From the NCBI RefSeq assembly GCF_022701255.1, contig NZ_CP031705.1, forward strand, positions 248,001-312,000: a DNA stretch of 64,000 bases, in the 5' to 3' direction. The notes under the pieces were generated by a model. That model had not been told where the DNA came from, searched no databases, and saw only the letters and a list, made by a program, of their open reading frames with translations. Shown here one piece after another: positions 27,557 through 35,954 of this stretch (within the stretch, counting starts at the first letter, position 1; each line of letters begins with the position of its first letter). The stretch comes from Microcoleus vaginatus HSN003. GTDB lineage: Bacteria > Cyanobacteriota > Cyanobacteriia > Cyanobacteriales > Microcoleaceae. The position numbers were made by a program, and so were the translations under genes.

Positions 27557-29647
27557 ATGCCTTGGGTGTGCTTGAATTTTATTTTTATGCGAATTCCGAT
27601 TATTGCATTTTTGAGTTTGGCGGCGCCTGCAGGCGGTGAATTGGCGGCGCGGGCGATTGATCCGAGTGCCGCATCGACTCAGGCGGAGTTTAGAGAGGGA
27701 ACCGCAGAAATTGACAGGCGAGACGCCTGTCCCACAAGGGCACAGAGGGAGGAGGATGAGGTCATCGGTGATAACTTAACGTCAAACCGACTGTCTCTGT
27801 TGTTTGTAGCGAAGTCTAGATCCCCCCTAACCCCCCTTAATAAGGGGGGGACAAGAAATATGCTCAAAGTCCCCCTTATTAAGGGGGATTTAGGGGGATC
27901 TAGACTCGATGACAAGCGACATTTGTTATCGGTTCCAGTCTTAAATAGTCACCAATCGGATGAGGTGAACCCAACTGTGCGGGATTTGCCGGCATCCGAT
28001 GAGCTCGCAACTTCTCCAGAAGTACGCGCGGCGCAGCTATCCCCTAGGGAATCTCCCTCATATCGTTTCCGGTTGCATCAAAATAATAAAGTCGAGTCAA
28101 CAGTTAACACTCAACCATTCAGTTTTTCCACCCCGAGTCAACAGTCAACAGCCAACAGTCAACAGTCAACAGTCATTCCGGTGCAACCGGAATTGATATC
28201 TCTCAAGTCCAGGCACAATAAAGATTTTACATCTCTGTTAAAAACTCCGGCGGCGATCGCGGCCAACCCCGAAATTCCCGAAGCAGTAAACAGCAACGCC
28301 CAACAGCTAGGCGGTACTCTACAAATCAGTCAAGCCGGCAATGCTGAAGGCGTTTACGTTGCTGATGTGAAAATTCGCTTTGTCAATTCCCGAGGCGAAG
28401 CTGTTGATAAAAAAGGGAATCCGGTTGAGGGCAGAATTTCGGAAGATTTTATCCGAGGCGAACTCAAACTCAAGGCGGGGGATAACTACAGCCGGGAAGT
28501 TGTGCGATCGGATTTGCAGCAGTTGCAGCAATTGGGATTGTTTGACAAGGTTACGGTTTCGATTGAAGAAGTTGGCACGGATGTTAATGTAATTTACAAC
28601 GTTCAAGAGCGATCGGCTCGATCTTTTAGCGTAAGTGCCACTCTTAGTGATGATATTGGCGTTGCTGTTCCTCTTTCGTATACCGATCGAACTTTCGGCC
28701 GGGCTCCACAGCGGCTAGCAGTGGAACTTGTGCCCAGCCTCCGAGGTATTGAGTACCAGATCGAGTTTGTCAGTCCTTACGTTGTAGGCGAAGACCGTTT
28801 GGGATACAGTGTCAGAGGTTTTCGCGATCGCAAAACATCGGAAATTTTCAACAAAGATATTGATTTGCCCAACGGGAACCGAGTTCGGGAAATTCGGATG
28901 GGCGGAAATCTCGCATTTACGCGACCTTTGGGCGATTGGCGAGGGACTTTGGGACTGAATTATACAAACATCAGTACGCGCGATCGCAACTTAAATATCG
29001 CCCGCCGCGATGAACTCGGCAATCCTCTCACATTCAGCGGCTCGGGCGTTGAGGAGTTATACACTGTTTCTGTGGGTGCGCTGCTCGATCGGCGGGATAA
29101 TCCCTTCACCCCTACCAGCGGCTCGATTCTCAGCCTCAGTACCGAGCAGTCGATACCTCTCGGGCGAGGAAACATTGTGAGCAACCGCCTGTTGGCAAAT
29201 TATATACAATATATACCAGTAACTTTGCTCGGCCGCGGCGAGTCCGAAGCCTTGCCCGAAATGCTGGCTTTTAACCTGCAAGCGGGGACGGTAATCGGGG
29301 ATTTGCCACCAACAGAAGCTTTTCGTCTCGGCGGCCGCAATTCCGTGCGGGGTTACGATACCGGGGATATTGGCAGCGGCCGGAGTTATTTTTTAGCTTC
29401 CGGCGAATATCGGTTTCCTGTGGGCCAGGATGTCGGCGGCGTGATATTTGTTGATTTTGCGTCGGATTTGGGAACGGGAGATAGTGTACTCGGAAAACCG
29501 GCCGTAGTCAGGGACAAACCGGGGACTGGGGCGGGTGTTGGGGTGGGCGTGAGGGTGCGATCGCGCTTTGGATTAATTCGCTTAGATGTGGGTGTTAGCG
29601 ACTCCGGCGACCTCAAATTTATACTCGGTACAAAGCAGCGATTTTAA
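27557..29647 (+). CDS. Omp85/BamA-family outer membrane protein with one POTRA-like domain
   Basis: The protein has about 696 residues from ATG 27557 (TTG 27548 is possible). A signal peptide (MRIPIIAFLSLAAPAGG) is followed by a long low-complexity linker built partly from repeats. A POTRA-like domain lies at about residues 270-345 (ISEDFIRGELKLKAGDNYSREV, DLQQLQQLGLFDKVTV). The C-terminal beta-barrel has the VRGY motif in GGRNSVRGYDTGDIG and ends in Phe, the usual outer-membrane insertion signal. Omp85 proteins insert barrel proteins into, or move substrates across, the outer membrane. With one POTRA it is shorter than the main BamA/Toc75-like protein. The linker holds a 30-codon palindrome (27815-27904), a GACAGGCG palindrome (27713-27731) and CAGTCAA units (28135-28175), all in frame. 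Confidence 0.9.
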   Translation: MPWVCLNFIFMRIPIIAFLSLAAPAGGELAARAIDPSAASTQAEFREGTAEIDRRDACPTRAQREEDEVIGDNLTSNRLSLLFVAKSRSPLTPLNKGGTRNMLKVPLIKGDLGGSRLDDKRHLLSVPVLNSHQSDEVNPTVRDLPASDELATSPEVRAAQLSPRESPSYRFRLHQNNKVESTVNTQPFSFSTPSQQSTANSQQSTVIPVQPELISLKSRHNKDFTSLLKTPAAIAANPEIPEAVNSNAQQLGGTLQISQAGNAEGVYVADVKIRFVNSRGEAVDKKGNPVEGRISEDFIRGELKLKAGDNYSREVVRSDLQQLQQLGLFDKVTVSIEEVGTDVNVIYNVQERSARSFSVSATLSDDIGVAVPLSYTDRTFGRAPQRLAVELVPSLRGIEYQIEFVSPYVVGEDRLGYSVRGFRDRKTSEIFNKDIDLPNGNRVREIRMGGNLAFTRPLGDWRGTLGLNYTNISTRDRNLNIARRDELGNPLTFSGSGVEELYTVSVGALLDRRDNPFTPTSGSILSLSTEQSIPLGRGNIVSNRLLANYIQYIPVTLLGRGESEALPEMLAFNLQAGTVIGDLPPTEAFRLGGRNSVRGYDTGDIGSGRSYFLASGEYRFPVGQDVGGVIFVDFASDLGTGDSVLGKPAVVRDKPGTGAGVGVGVRVRSRFGLIRLDVGVSDSGDLKFILGTKQRF
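27815..27904. repeat. 90-bp palindromic repeat inside the Omp85 coding sequence
   Basis: Arms of about 36 bases (TCTAGATCCCCCCTAACCCC at the left, its complement GGGGGATTTAGGGGGATCTAGA type at the right) flank a short centre. The length is exactly 30 codons and the element starts on a codon boundary. It therefore adds the peptide S-R-S-P-L-T-P-L-N-K-G-G ... G-D-L-G-G-S-R without disturbing the frame. No clear target duplication was seen. Confidence 0.85.
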
Positions 29648-29967
29648 ATTACTCATTAGTCAGTAGTCATTAGTCAGGAGTTAAGTTTAGGGGTGGGTTT
29701 CACCAATCATCTATCTCAGAAACCAACAATATAATAAACCCGCCTCCACGAACACGACAAATCCGAATCTACATTTTTTGGATTCGATCGAACATCAGGT
29801 TAATCTGGGTTATCGGCTGTGTGGGTGCGGGTTTACTCTAAGTTCACCTTGTAGAACTGTGACTGTAAGGAGAATTTGTCCAAGTTAGACACTTTCTTTG
29901 TGCTTTCATTTTTTCCTACCCTCTCCGAGCCAGCCAGAGTCGATCTTACTTCAATAAATGTTGAATT
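29648..29967. other. Intergenic region with short repeats
   Basis: The 320-base stretch between the convergent Omp85 and MerR genes contains CATTAGT-type units just after the Omp85 stop. It also contains a GGTGGGTTTCACC ... AACCCGCC inverted repeat (about 29692-29742) of the same family as 7974-8027. No gene or strong terminator was identified. Confidence 0.5.
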
Positions 29968-30414
29968 CTAGCTTGCATCCTCTTTTTCTCGCTCAATCAA
30001 TCCACAGATTCTGCCGTTAAAGCTCGCCTCAGTAGTTGTAGCTGGTGAGTCTGAAACGAAGGCAGAGATTTGCTCATACCGATTGGCTAATTCGTGACGG
30101 AATGCCAGCATTTCCTGGATGTGGCAGTCCAACTCATCGAGGTGTTTCTTCACCATTGTCTGGAGGCTGGCACAGGGAGGAATCCCCCCAGCCCTCATTT
30201 CAATTAGCTGTTTAATTTCATCGAGCGAAAGCCCGAATAGCTTGGCTTTCTGGATGAATCGCAGACGCTCTAGAGCGTCTGCGGAATAGATGCGATATTG
30301 TGACTCTGTTCGCTCAGGTGGGTCGAGTAAGCCCAAGCGTTCGTAATAGCGAATCGTTTGAGTGGGGAGATTTACTTGCTTGCCCAACTCACCTATCAAT
30401 AGGCCTTGTTTCAC
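29968..30414 (-). CDS. MerR-family transcriptional regulator (heavy-metal type)
   Basis: The product is 148 residues from GTG 30414. The winged helix-turn-helix (LIGELGKQVNLPTQTIRYYERLGLLDPPER) is the MerR signature. A long dimerisation helix carries a Cys at CASLQTMVKKHLDELD, and a further Cys lies in the tail (NGRICGLIE). This Cys pattern fits metal-responsive members, though the metal is unknown. GTG 30414 is preferred because AAAGGAG lies upstream. ATG 30465 is possible but would place a perfect hairpin (30441-30463) inside the coding region. The gene follows the thioredoxin-like gene on the same strand, so the pair forms an operon with a MerR-type promoter upstream. Confidence 0.88.
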   Translation of the reverse strand: MKQGLLIGELGKQVNLPTQTIRYYERLGLLDPPERTESQYRIYSADALERLRFIQKAKLFGLSLDEIKQLIEMRAGGIPPCASLQTMVKKHLDELDCHIQEMLAFRHELANRYEQISAFVSDSPATTTEASFNGRICGLIEREKEDAS

Positions 30415-30472
30415 TTTCGTACCGTCTCCTTTGCTGTGATGGGGAAGGATAGTTTCCTTCCCCATACTTGCT

Positions 30473-30748
30473 CTATCCTTGTCCAATGCCAGCCGCCACA
30501 AGTGCTTCGCGGGATACTGGAGTCTGGTTGGAGCAGCACTCAGCAAGCTTGCCATTTACAACAACAGCAGGGACGCGGTGAATGCCGTACTGGTTTGCTT
30601 TCTCACGGCAATCATTACTAGCACAACCCTCGCGCAGGTCGTACACCTGCACCTCGCAGTTCGGGCAGGCTAACTCCCTCACCAACTTAACGGTTTCATC
30701 ACATAAAGGACACCCAGCCGTAAAGACTTCGACTATACGCTTTGCCAT
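30473..30748 (-). CDS. Thioredoxin/glutaredoxin-like protein with CPLC motif
   Basis: The 91-residue protein starts VEVFTAGCPLCDETVKLV, a thioredoxin-fold redox motif CxxC, and has the cis-Pro in HRVPAVVVNGK. Additional Cys residues (CPNC, CASNDC, CCSN) suggest metal or persulfide handling. It is encoded just ahead of a MerR regulator and behind a promoter with a long spacer, an arrangement typical of metal or thiol stress units. The MAKRIVE start has AGGAGAAG upstream. Confidence 0.85.
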   Translation of the reverse strand: MAKRIVEVFTAGCPLCDETVKLVRELACPNCEVQVYDLREGCASNDCREKANQYGIHRVPAVVVNGKLAECCSNQTPVSREALVAAGIGQG

Positions 30749-31098
30749 CTCAAACTTCTCCTTGTGAACTCTGAGATCAGTCTAAACCTTATACTCAACT
30801 TCAATGTCAAGGGGTGTGTTTCGTCACCAACGAGGGGAGGATAGTGTCAGCAACGAAGTTCCCAAAGGCGACTCCCTCGGCCTGGGCTTGCGGCCTGTCG
30901 GTGATTTCTGCTAAGGATAGGGCTAGTTGTCGATCGAATAATTGAGTTGGATTTCTTTGCTCAACCCAACCTCCAAAGTTTGTGGTAGTAATCGAAATTG
31001 AGTGAAATATAGGAGCTCGGTAAGGACACAACAATGTTGTATCCCTACTGTGTTGTAGGCAATTGAGAATTGCTATATTTATTTATGCTCGTAAATGC
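30749..31098. other. Intergenic region upstream of the thioredoxin-MerR unit
   Basis: Besides the MerR-type promoter (30780-30810), a 75-codon minus-strand frame (30807-31034) is present. It overlaps that promoter, has no ribosome site and shows no recognised domain, so it is not called as a gene. Confidence 0.45.
30780..30810 (-). promoter_or_regulatory. Probable MerR-type promoter of the thioredoxin-MerR unit
   Basis: On the minus strand TTGACA (30810-30805) is separated by 19 bases from TTAGAC (30785-30780). The stretched spacer contains GTTGAGTATAAGGTTTA, which resembles MerR operators. MerR-family activators bind such long spacers and realign the promoter elements. The spacing and motif are seen; binding is inferred. 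Confidence 0.5.
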
Positions 31099-32400
31099 TT
31101 AACGCTTTGGTTTCTTCAGATCAACATTTTTCGGCTTAGCCGGCGGAGTGCGCGGATAAAACTTAAACTTATTGAGCGCAGCACTTGCCGATTTAGCCAC
31201 ACCGCTATCTATATCTCGCAAAGCTTTTTGTAGCAGCGGAATCACTTTTTCCGACTTAATCATTGCTAGTGCTTCCACAGCAGCTTCGCGCACATCCGGG
31301 TGAATATCTTGAGCTAATTTTCCCAAGGTTTCTATTGCTCGCTGACTTTCGGCTCTCAGAGCATTAGCAGCAGCCATTTTACCTAAAGAAGACGCTGCAA
31401 ACTTGCGGGTTTCTTTGTCCTGACTTTGAACACATCCCATCAACTGCGGTAGGGAATAGCTTGGTGCTTGTCTGGCAATTGGAAGCTGTGGTTCGACTTC
31501 GGGTTGATGTAAATCAATTGGTTGTGGTTCCGAAAAATCTGTGTAATTTAACTCTTCTTTAACTTCTGTTTGATTTAACTCACTTGAAAGTTTCTGCAAA
31601 ACTTCTTCTTGTGATAAACCTTCGGCAAATTCTGTTGAATTTAACTGACTGAACTGCTGCTGGGGGACTTCTTGTGGTTGTACATTACTCTCGTACTGCT
31701 CTTGCAAAGACCTGATAGTAACTTGCATCTGAGCTTCGTGGTTTCTCAACTGCTCGTGAGCCGCTTGCAACTGACTCTCGTATTGCTCTTGCAAAGCCTC
31801 CATATTTAACTGCATTTCAACCTCTCGGTTCTCATATTCCTCGGCAGTTTGCCTCAAGCGAATTTCGTGTTCATCTTGCAGGTTTTGCAAATGTTGATCC
31901 ATCTGAGCTTGATAACTTAGATGCAATTCGTCAGCAACTTTGAGTAAATGATGTTCGTGTTCTGCTTGCAAAGATTGGAGATTTTGCTGCATCCTAGCAT
32001 TGTTAGCAGCTTCTAATTCCTCGCTGATTTGTCGCCGCAGCTCGTACTCGTCTACGCTGGCAACTGGTTGGACCTGCCTGTCGCGTTCTGCCAAAACTTG
32101 TTGGAGCTGATTTTCATATTGAGCCGCAACTTGTTTGAGCTGGTTTTCGTATTGGGTAGTAACTTGTCTGAGTAAATTTTCGTGTTCGATAGTAGCTTTT
32201 CTAAGCTGATTTTCCCGTTCTCCCTTCTGAGATTCGACAGCTTGTTGCACCCGAGACATCTGAGCTAATTCTATTTCCTCACTAATTCTGCGAGTTTGCT
32301 GCAAGTATTCTTGCTTTTGCTTCTTTAAGCGCTTTTCCACTAACCAGTAAGCAACTGCTACCCCTGCCAAAAAACCTACGATCGCTCCTATGATACCCAC
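31099..32400 (-). CDS. Membrane-anchored coiled-coil protein with HEAT-like repeats
   Basis: The protein has 433 residues. One N-terminal membrane helix (IIGAIVGFLAGVAVAYWLV) is followed by a very long coiled coil (about 30-240) with near-repeats of ENQLRKA and EQYESQLQA type. A Pro/Gln-rich linker and two or three HEAT-type repeats follow at about 325-420 (MGCVQSQDKETRKFAASSLGKM, DIHPDVREAAVEALAMI, DIDSGVAKSASAALNKF). HEAT repeats mediate protein contacts; in phycobilisome lyases they are longer and differ in motif, so no lyase role is claimed. The basic tail ends KPKNVDLKKPKR. It is possibly a scaffold at the inner membrane. Confidence 0.75.
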   Translation of the reverse strand: MGIIGAIVGFLAGVAVAYWLVEKRLKKQKQEYLQQTRRISEEIELAQMSRVQQAVESQKGERENQLRKATIEHENLLRQVTTQYENQLKQVAAQYENQLQQVLAERDRQVQPVASVDEYELRRQISEELEAANNARMQQNLQSLQAEHEHHLLKVADELHLSYQAQMDQHLQNLQDEHEIRLRQTAEEYENREVEMQLNMEALQEQYESQLQAAHEQLRNHEAQMQVTIRSLQEQYESNVQPQEVPQQQFSQLNSTEFAEGLSQEEVLQKLSSELNQTEVKEELNYTDFSEPQPIDLHQPEVEPQLPIARQAPSYSLPQLMGCVQSQDKETRKFAASSLGKMAAANALRAESQRAIETLGKLAQDIHPDVREAAVEALAMIKSEKVIPLLQKALRDIDSGVAKSASAALNKFKFYPRTPPAKPKNVDLKKPKR

Positions 32401-32445
32401 AACTGAGATCCTCCCGACAAAATAGTGATGCTTAACTTTTTACAT

Positions 32446-33024
32446 TTAACCATAGAGCCTCCTGTAACCGCCCAGTAGCAACAGCCAGCCTGTCACTGCA
32501 AGCCAGTGAACCGCCACCGCAGGCCAGATAGAACCGCTTTGCAGGTAGGCGAGGGAACACGCAACTCCCAAAATTGCCGCCAGTAGCAAAAATACTGGAT
32601 TCATAAAGGTCGATCGACCAACCGGGTAAAAAGTCAGCGCGTTCAGCGGGTGGTAAACTACAAAAGTCGCCAAACTCGCGCCTCCCCAAAACCACAGCAT
32701 TAACCCAGAAGCCTTCTCGAACGGGTGCGGCAGCATTAACACCCGGAACAATAATTCCTCGGTGATGCCCGGACTTAACAAACAGCCAAGAAGCACTCCC
32801 ACAATTGTACGCCCAGAGGTTTGCACGTCTACTTTTAGAAATCCCGACCAAAAACCGACGGAAAGAGCGATCGAAGTGTAAACCAGCGCGAGCATAGCTG
32901 CAACCAGCCAATCGGTGAAATCGGGAATAGTTGAAAAAGCCAGGGTGATGCGGCGTATCAGGAATCCCGGCAGCGCGATGGCACTAAAATTTAACATAAT
33001 CAAACTGATCCTTAAAATTTTCAA
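32446..33024 (-). CDS. CPBP-family intramembrane metalloprotease
   Basis: The 192-residue protein has about five hydrophobic helices. The CPBP (CAAX protease/Abi) motifs are visible: EELLFRVLM (the EExxxR signature, about residue 90), a His in the following motif (FVVYHPLNAL), and WPAVAVHWLAV near the C-terminus. Members cleave peptides within membranes, process prenylated proteins or give immunity to peptides; a specific role cannot be assigned. It is divergent from the acylphosphatase gene, with only 32 bases between starts. Confidence 0.85.
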   Translation of the reverse strand: MKILRISLIMLNFSAIALPGFLIRRITLAFSTIPDFTDWLVAAMLALVYTSIALSVGFWSGFLKVDVQTSGRTIVGVLLGCLLSPGITEELLFRVLMLPHPFEKASGLMLWFWGGASLATFVVYHPLNALTFYPVGRSTFMNPVFLLLAAILGVACSLAYLQSGSIWPAVAVHWLAVTGWLLLLGGYRRLYG

Positions 33025-33056
33025 ACAGATGTTAGCAGTAAATTGAGCCGTTTATT

Positions 33057-33395
33057 ATGCAAAACCAATCACCCCCGCCCGTCAGAGTCCACGTTTTTGT
33101 TTCGGGATTAGTTCAAGGAGTAGGATACCGATATTCAACGATGAATCAAGCAAAGTATTTCGGCCTGGGCGGCTGGGTAAGAAATCTCCCCGATGGGCGC
33201 GTTGAGGCTGTCTTTGAAGGCTCCAAAAAAGCTGTGGAAGGAATGATTAGTTGGTGCCGCCGTGGCCCCACCGGTGCTACGGTTAGTGAGTTGGTTTTGG
33301 AATACGAAGACCCGGAGGGCGATTCCCTACCCTACGGGAACTCCTGCGGGGAACGGGATAGCTCCGCTTCACGGACTTTTGAGATCCGCCGATAA
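33057..33395 (+). CDS. acyP: Acylphosphatase with in-frame repeat insertion
   Basis: Acylphosphatase hydrolyses acyl phosphates such as 1,3-bisphosphoglycerate and carbamoyl phosphate. The signature VFVSGLVQGVGYRYSTMNQA contains the catalytic Arg and phosphate loop, and GGWVRNLPDGRVEAVFEG carries the catalytic Asn. The usual length is about 90 residues; here it is 112. The extra 18 or 19 residues (GDSLPYGNSCGERDSSAS) sit between DPEG and the C-terminal strand RTFEIRR and come from a dispersed repeat inserted in frame. The family core is intact and the insert falls in the last loop, so activity may survive. Confidence 0.93.
   Translation: MQNQSPPPVRVHVFVSGLVQGVGYRYSTMNQAKYFGLGGWVRNLPDGRVEAVFEGSKKAVEGMISWCRRGPTGATVSELVLEYEDPEGDSLPYGNSCGERDSSASRTFEIRR
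33320..33374. repeat. Dispersed repeat inside the acylphosphatase gene
   Basis: A GATTCCCTACCCTACGGGAA segment followed by CTCCTGCGGGGAACGGGATA and GCTCCGCTTCACGG forms an internally repeated block that is absent from typical acylphosphatases. It keeps the reading frame. The exact ends are uncertain by a few bases. Confidence 0.75.
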
Positions 33396-33443
33396 AACAA
33401 CAATAAACGCAATAAACTGCGGTTGAAACCGCTACTATACAAA

Positions 33444-33473
33444 CGAAGTCTGCCTAGTCTACGGCAGGCTTCG
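33444..33473. terminator. Hairpin between convergent acyP and trpF
   Basis: CGAAGTCTGCC pairs with GGCAGGCTTCG (one G-U) around an 8-base loop. It lies between two convergent genes. There is no T-run after it, so its role as a terminator is uncertain. Confidence 0.4.
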
Positions 33474-33530
33474 CTCACACTGACTAAAGAATGAATCCGA
33501 TAAAAAGCGCGAATTTGGTATTGCCAATTA

Positions 33531-34178
33531 TCAATGATTAGCAAGTTGACTTAAATTAGCAAACAACTGAGCAACTTTTGTCAAATCTTTATCTCCCGGC
33601 GCTATTTCTACGCCGCTAGAAAGGTCAACACCGCTGAAGTTATTGCCGATCGCACTATCAATTGCATTTAAAATATTATCAGGTGTTAAACCGCCCGCCA
33701 GCAGCCAAGGACACTGGGGTCTAAACTCTGATAACATCATCCAGTCGATCGTTTTGCCAGTGCCGCCGAGTTGATTGGGATGGTAAGCATCGAGCAGTAA
33801 AGTATCGACACGAACAGCGTAAATAGCCGCCGTCTCTAGAGTTTCAGGAGTCTTAACTCTCAAGGCTTTGATAATTTCAATTCCCGGCAAAAACTCCCGC
33901 AATCGATCGCAATATTCCGCTGTTTCATCTCCATGCAACTGCACCCCGCTTAAATTTGACTCTGCCGCTACTTGACAGATATTTTCTATTGTGGTGTTTG
34001 CAAAAACGCCGATGCGATCGACATTTTCCGGTAACTGCTCGACAATCAGGCGAATTGTTTCTGGGCTGACATAGCGCGGGGAAGCCGGCACACAGATAAA
34101 CCCCAAAGCTTGGGCTCCCAAGCGGGCGATCGCAATTCCTTGGTCTAATTTAGTGATTCCGCAAATTTTTACCCGCAC
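33531..34178 (-). CDS. trpF: Phosphoribosylanthranilate isomerase
   Basis: TrpF converts N-(5-phosphoribosyl)anthranilate to CdRP, step three of tryptophan synthesis. The 215-residue product has the family start [10 protein letters not shown] with the catalytic Cys, [20 protein letters not shown], the catalytic Asp region ([22 protein letters not shown]) and the phosphate-binding end [10 protein letters not shown] ... [12 protein letters not shown] 34178 is chosen because GGGAGGAGTCGGA lies directly before it. An upstream TTG at 34208 would add ten residues not found in the family. It is isolated from other trp genes, as is usual in cyanobacteria. Confidence 0.95.
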   Translation of the reverse strand: MRVKICGITKLDQGIAIARLGAQALGFICVPASPRYVSPETIRLIVEQLPENVDRIGVFANTTIENICQVAAESNLSGVQLHGDETAEYCDRLREFLPGIEIIKALRVKTPETLETAAIYAVRVDTLLLDAYHPNQLGGTGKTIDWMMLSEFRPQCPWLLAGGLTPDNILNAIDSAIGNNFSGVDLSSGVEIAPGDKDLTKVAQLFANLSQLANH

Positions 34179-34265
34179 TCCGACTCCTCCCTTGCGAATT
34201 TGTATCAAAATATAAACGAATTGTTAACTATTAAAACAAATCTTAGTTTAATGCAAAACGCTTTT

Positions 34266-34271
34266 TATAAT
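34266..34271 (+). promoter_or_regulatory. Probable -10 element of psaK
   Basis: A perfect TATAAT hexamer lies 40 bases before the psaK start. The -35 region (TTAGTT at 34243) is weak, as in many cyanobacterial promoters. The surrounding 60 bases are very AT-rich. Confidence 0.45.
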
Positions 34272-34311
34272 CTTGGAAATCAATATATCTATGAAATCAG
34301 GAGATAAGAAC

Positions 34312-34596
34312 GTGATCAACTCATCTTTGCTGTTAGCCGTACAATCTACCGCTCCTTCAACACCGGAGTGGTCGCCAATGGTAGGACTGACAATGATTTT
34401 ATGTAATTTGCTGGCGATCACGATCGGCTACTACGGCATAGACAAGCGAAACAGAGGCAAGGGCCCAGCTTTACCCGTTGCACTCCCTGGAATGTTCAAA
34501 GGCTTCGGCGTACCAGAATTGCTGGCCACAGCCAGCTTCGGCCACTTGCTCGGAGCCGGAGTAATCTTGGGCTTGGGTAGCGCCGGAGTTCTGTAA
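34312..34596 (+). CDS. psaK: Photosystem I reaction center subunit PsaK
   Basis: PsaK is a small two-helix membrane subunit at the edge of photosystem I that binds chlorophyll and helps excitation transfer from phycobilisomes or antennae. The 94-residue product has helix 1 (EWSPMVGLTMILCNLLAITIGYYGI), a basic loop (DKRNRGKGPALP) and helix 2 (LLATASFGHLLGAGVILGLGSAGVL), as in other cyanobacterial PsaK proteins. The GTG at 34312 is preferred because AGGAGA lies seven bases upstream. ATG 34291 and the more upstream start would extend past that ribosome site. The gene stands alone. Confidence 0.93.
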   Translation: MINSSLLLAVQSTAPSTPEWSPMVGLTMILCNLLAITIGYYGIDKRNRGKGPALPVALPGMFKGFGVPELLATASFGHLLGAGVILGLGSAGVL

Positions 34597-34676
34597 AAAT
34601 CAGGGGAAAGGCAAAGGCAAGGGGTAGAAAAGATATAATAGAAACTCTTTCTTGCTCTCCTTTCCCAGGAAACTTC

Positions 34677-35873
34677 ATGCAGACAGGTTGGCGAATCGGC
34701 TCTTTATTTGGCATCCCCCTAGTTATAGATTATTCGTGGTTTATAATTTTAGCCTTAGCAACCCGCGAATACGCCAGCAGTTACGGCCTGTGGGGGCCTG
34801 CGCTCTCCTGGAGTGCGGGGTTAGCAATAGCTCTGCTACTGTTTGCTTCCGTGCTCTTGCACGAACTCGGACACAGCTTGGCGGCGATATCGCAAGGCAT
34901 TAAAGTTAATTCTATTACCTTATTTTTATTTGGCGGAGTAGCTTCGATCGACTCGGAATCAAAAACTCCGGGTCAAGCTTTTCAAGTAGCCATTGCCGGC
35001 CCTCTAGTCAGCTTTGCGTTGTTTTTAATCCTCGGTTTGGGTTCTCAAGTTCTGCCGCCGAAAAGTTTGTTAGCAATTGTCATCGAAAGGGTAGCACTAA
35101 TCAATCTCGTTTTGGGATTATTTAACTTAATTCCCGGTCTGCCTTTGGACGGAGGACAAGTTTTAAAAGCAGCAATTTGGAAAATAACAGGCTCTCGATT
35201 TGCAGGCGTTCGCTGGGCGGCAAAAACAGGACAAGTTTTAGGTTGGCTGGGTGTTGCTTTGGGTCTGAGTTTATGCTTTTTAGCGCGCGAGTACGGCGGC
35301 TTGTGGATTGCGCTGATCGGCGGATTTGCCATTCGCAATGCCACTGCTTATAGCAGATTGACTTCACTGCAAGAAGCCTTGGTTAAAATTAAAGCCCGCG
35401 ATGCGATGAGCCGCGAGTTTCGAGTTGTAGATGCAGATTTGACTCTGCGAGAATTTGCCGATCGCTATTTGTTAGAAGTCAATCCGTTTCCATTTTACAT
35501 TGCTGCGACCAACGGCCGGGATTTGGGGTTAGTGTCGATCGACGATATCCGCTTCACAGAACGCAGTCAATGGCCAATTCAGACTTTGCACAACATTTTG
35601 AAACCCCTGGGAAAAACCCCCACAGTCTCCGAAAAAGCATCCATCGCCGAAGTAATTAACAGCATGGAAGCCCGCCAACTCCCGCGAATCATTGTTCTCT
35701 CGCCCATTGGTTCAGTAGCAGGGACGATCGATCGCGGCGACGTAGTTAAAGTTTTAGCAAAATACCTCAAACCCCAGATTTCAATCGCCGACATCAAGCG
35801 CAGCAAAGAAGAAAACAGCTATCCGCAGGGATTGCAGTTAAGTGCGATCGCCAAAACAGCACAGGAAAATTAA
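34677..35873 (+). CDS. Site-2-protease-family metalloprotease with CBS domains
   Basis: The 398-residue protein has six membrane helices over residues 10-225 with the zinc motif HELGH (residues 62-66) and a third ligand in PLDGGQV. It is the group of M50 proteases (Rip3/sll0862-like) that carry C-terminal CBS domains (about 240-370: AMSREFRVVDADLTLREFADR, TPTVSEKASIAEVI). These proteases cut membrane-bound regulators, and CBS pairs sense nucleotides or membrane state. The short ATG start (MQTGWRIGSLFGIPLVID) is typical. A compact promoter lies between psaK and this gene. Confidence 0.93.
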   Translation: MQTGWRIGSLFGIPLVIDYSWFIILALATREYASSYGLWGPALSWSAGLAIALLLFASVLLHELGHSLAAISQGIKVNSITLFLFGGVASIDSESKTPGQAFQVAIAGPLVSFALFLILGLGSQVLPPKSLLAIVIERVALINLVLGLFNLIPGLPLDGGQVLKAAIWKITGSRFAGVRWAAKTGQVLGWLGVALGLSLCFLAREYGGLWIALIGGFAIRNATAYSRLTSLQEALVKIKARDAMSREFRVVDADLTLREFADRYLLEVNPFPFYIAATNGRDLGLVSIDDIRFTERSQWPIQTLHNILKPLGKTPTVSEKASIAEVINSMEARQLPRIIVLSPIGSVAGTIDRGDVVKVLAKYLKPQISIADIKRSKEENSYPQGLQLSAIAKTAQEN

Positions 35874-35954
35874 AAATTGGGCATCGGTAAGGGGCATTAG
35901 TGATAAGTTAAGATGTAGCCAACTTTGTCACTCAGGGTTCAAACATTAAATTTT

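Noticed and set aside
30807..31034. 75-codon minus-strand frame
   Set aside because: It overlaps the MerR-type promoter, lacks a ribosome site and shows no domain.
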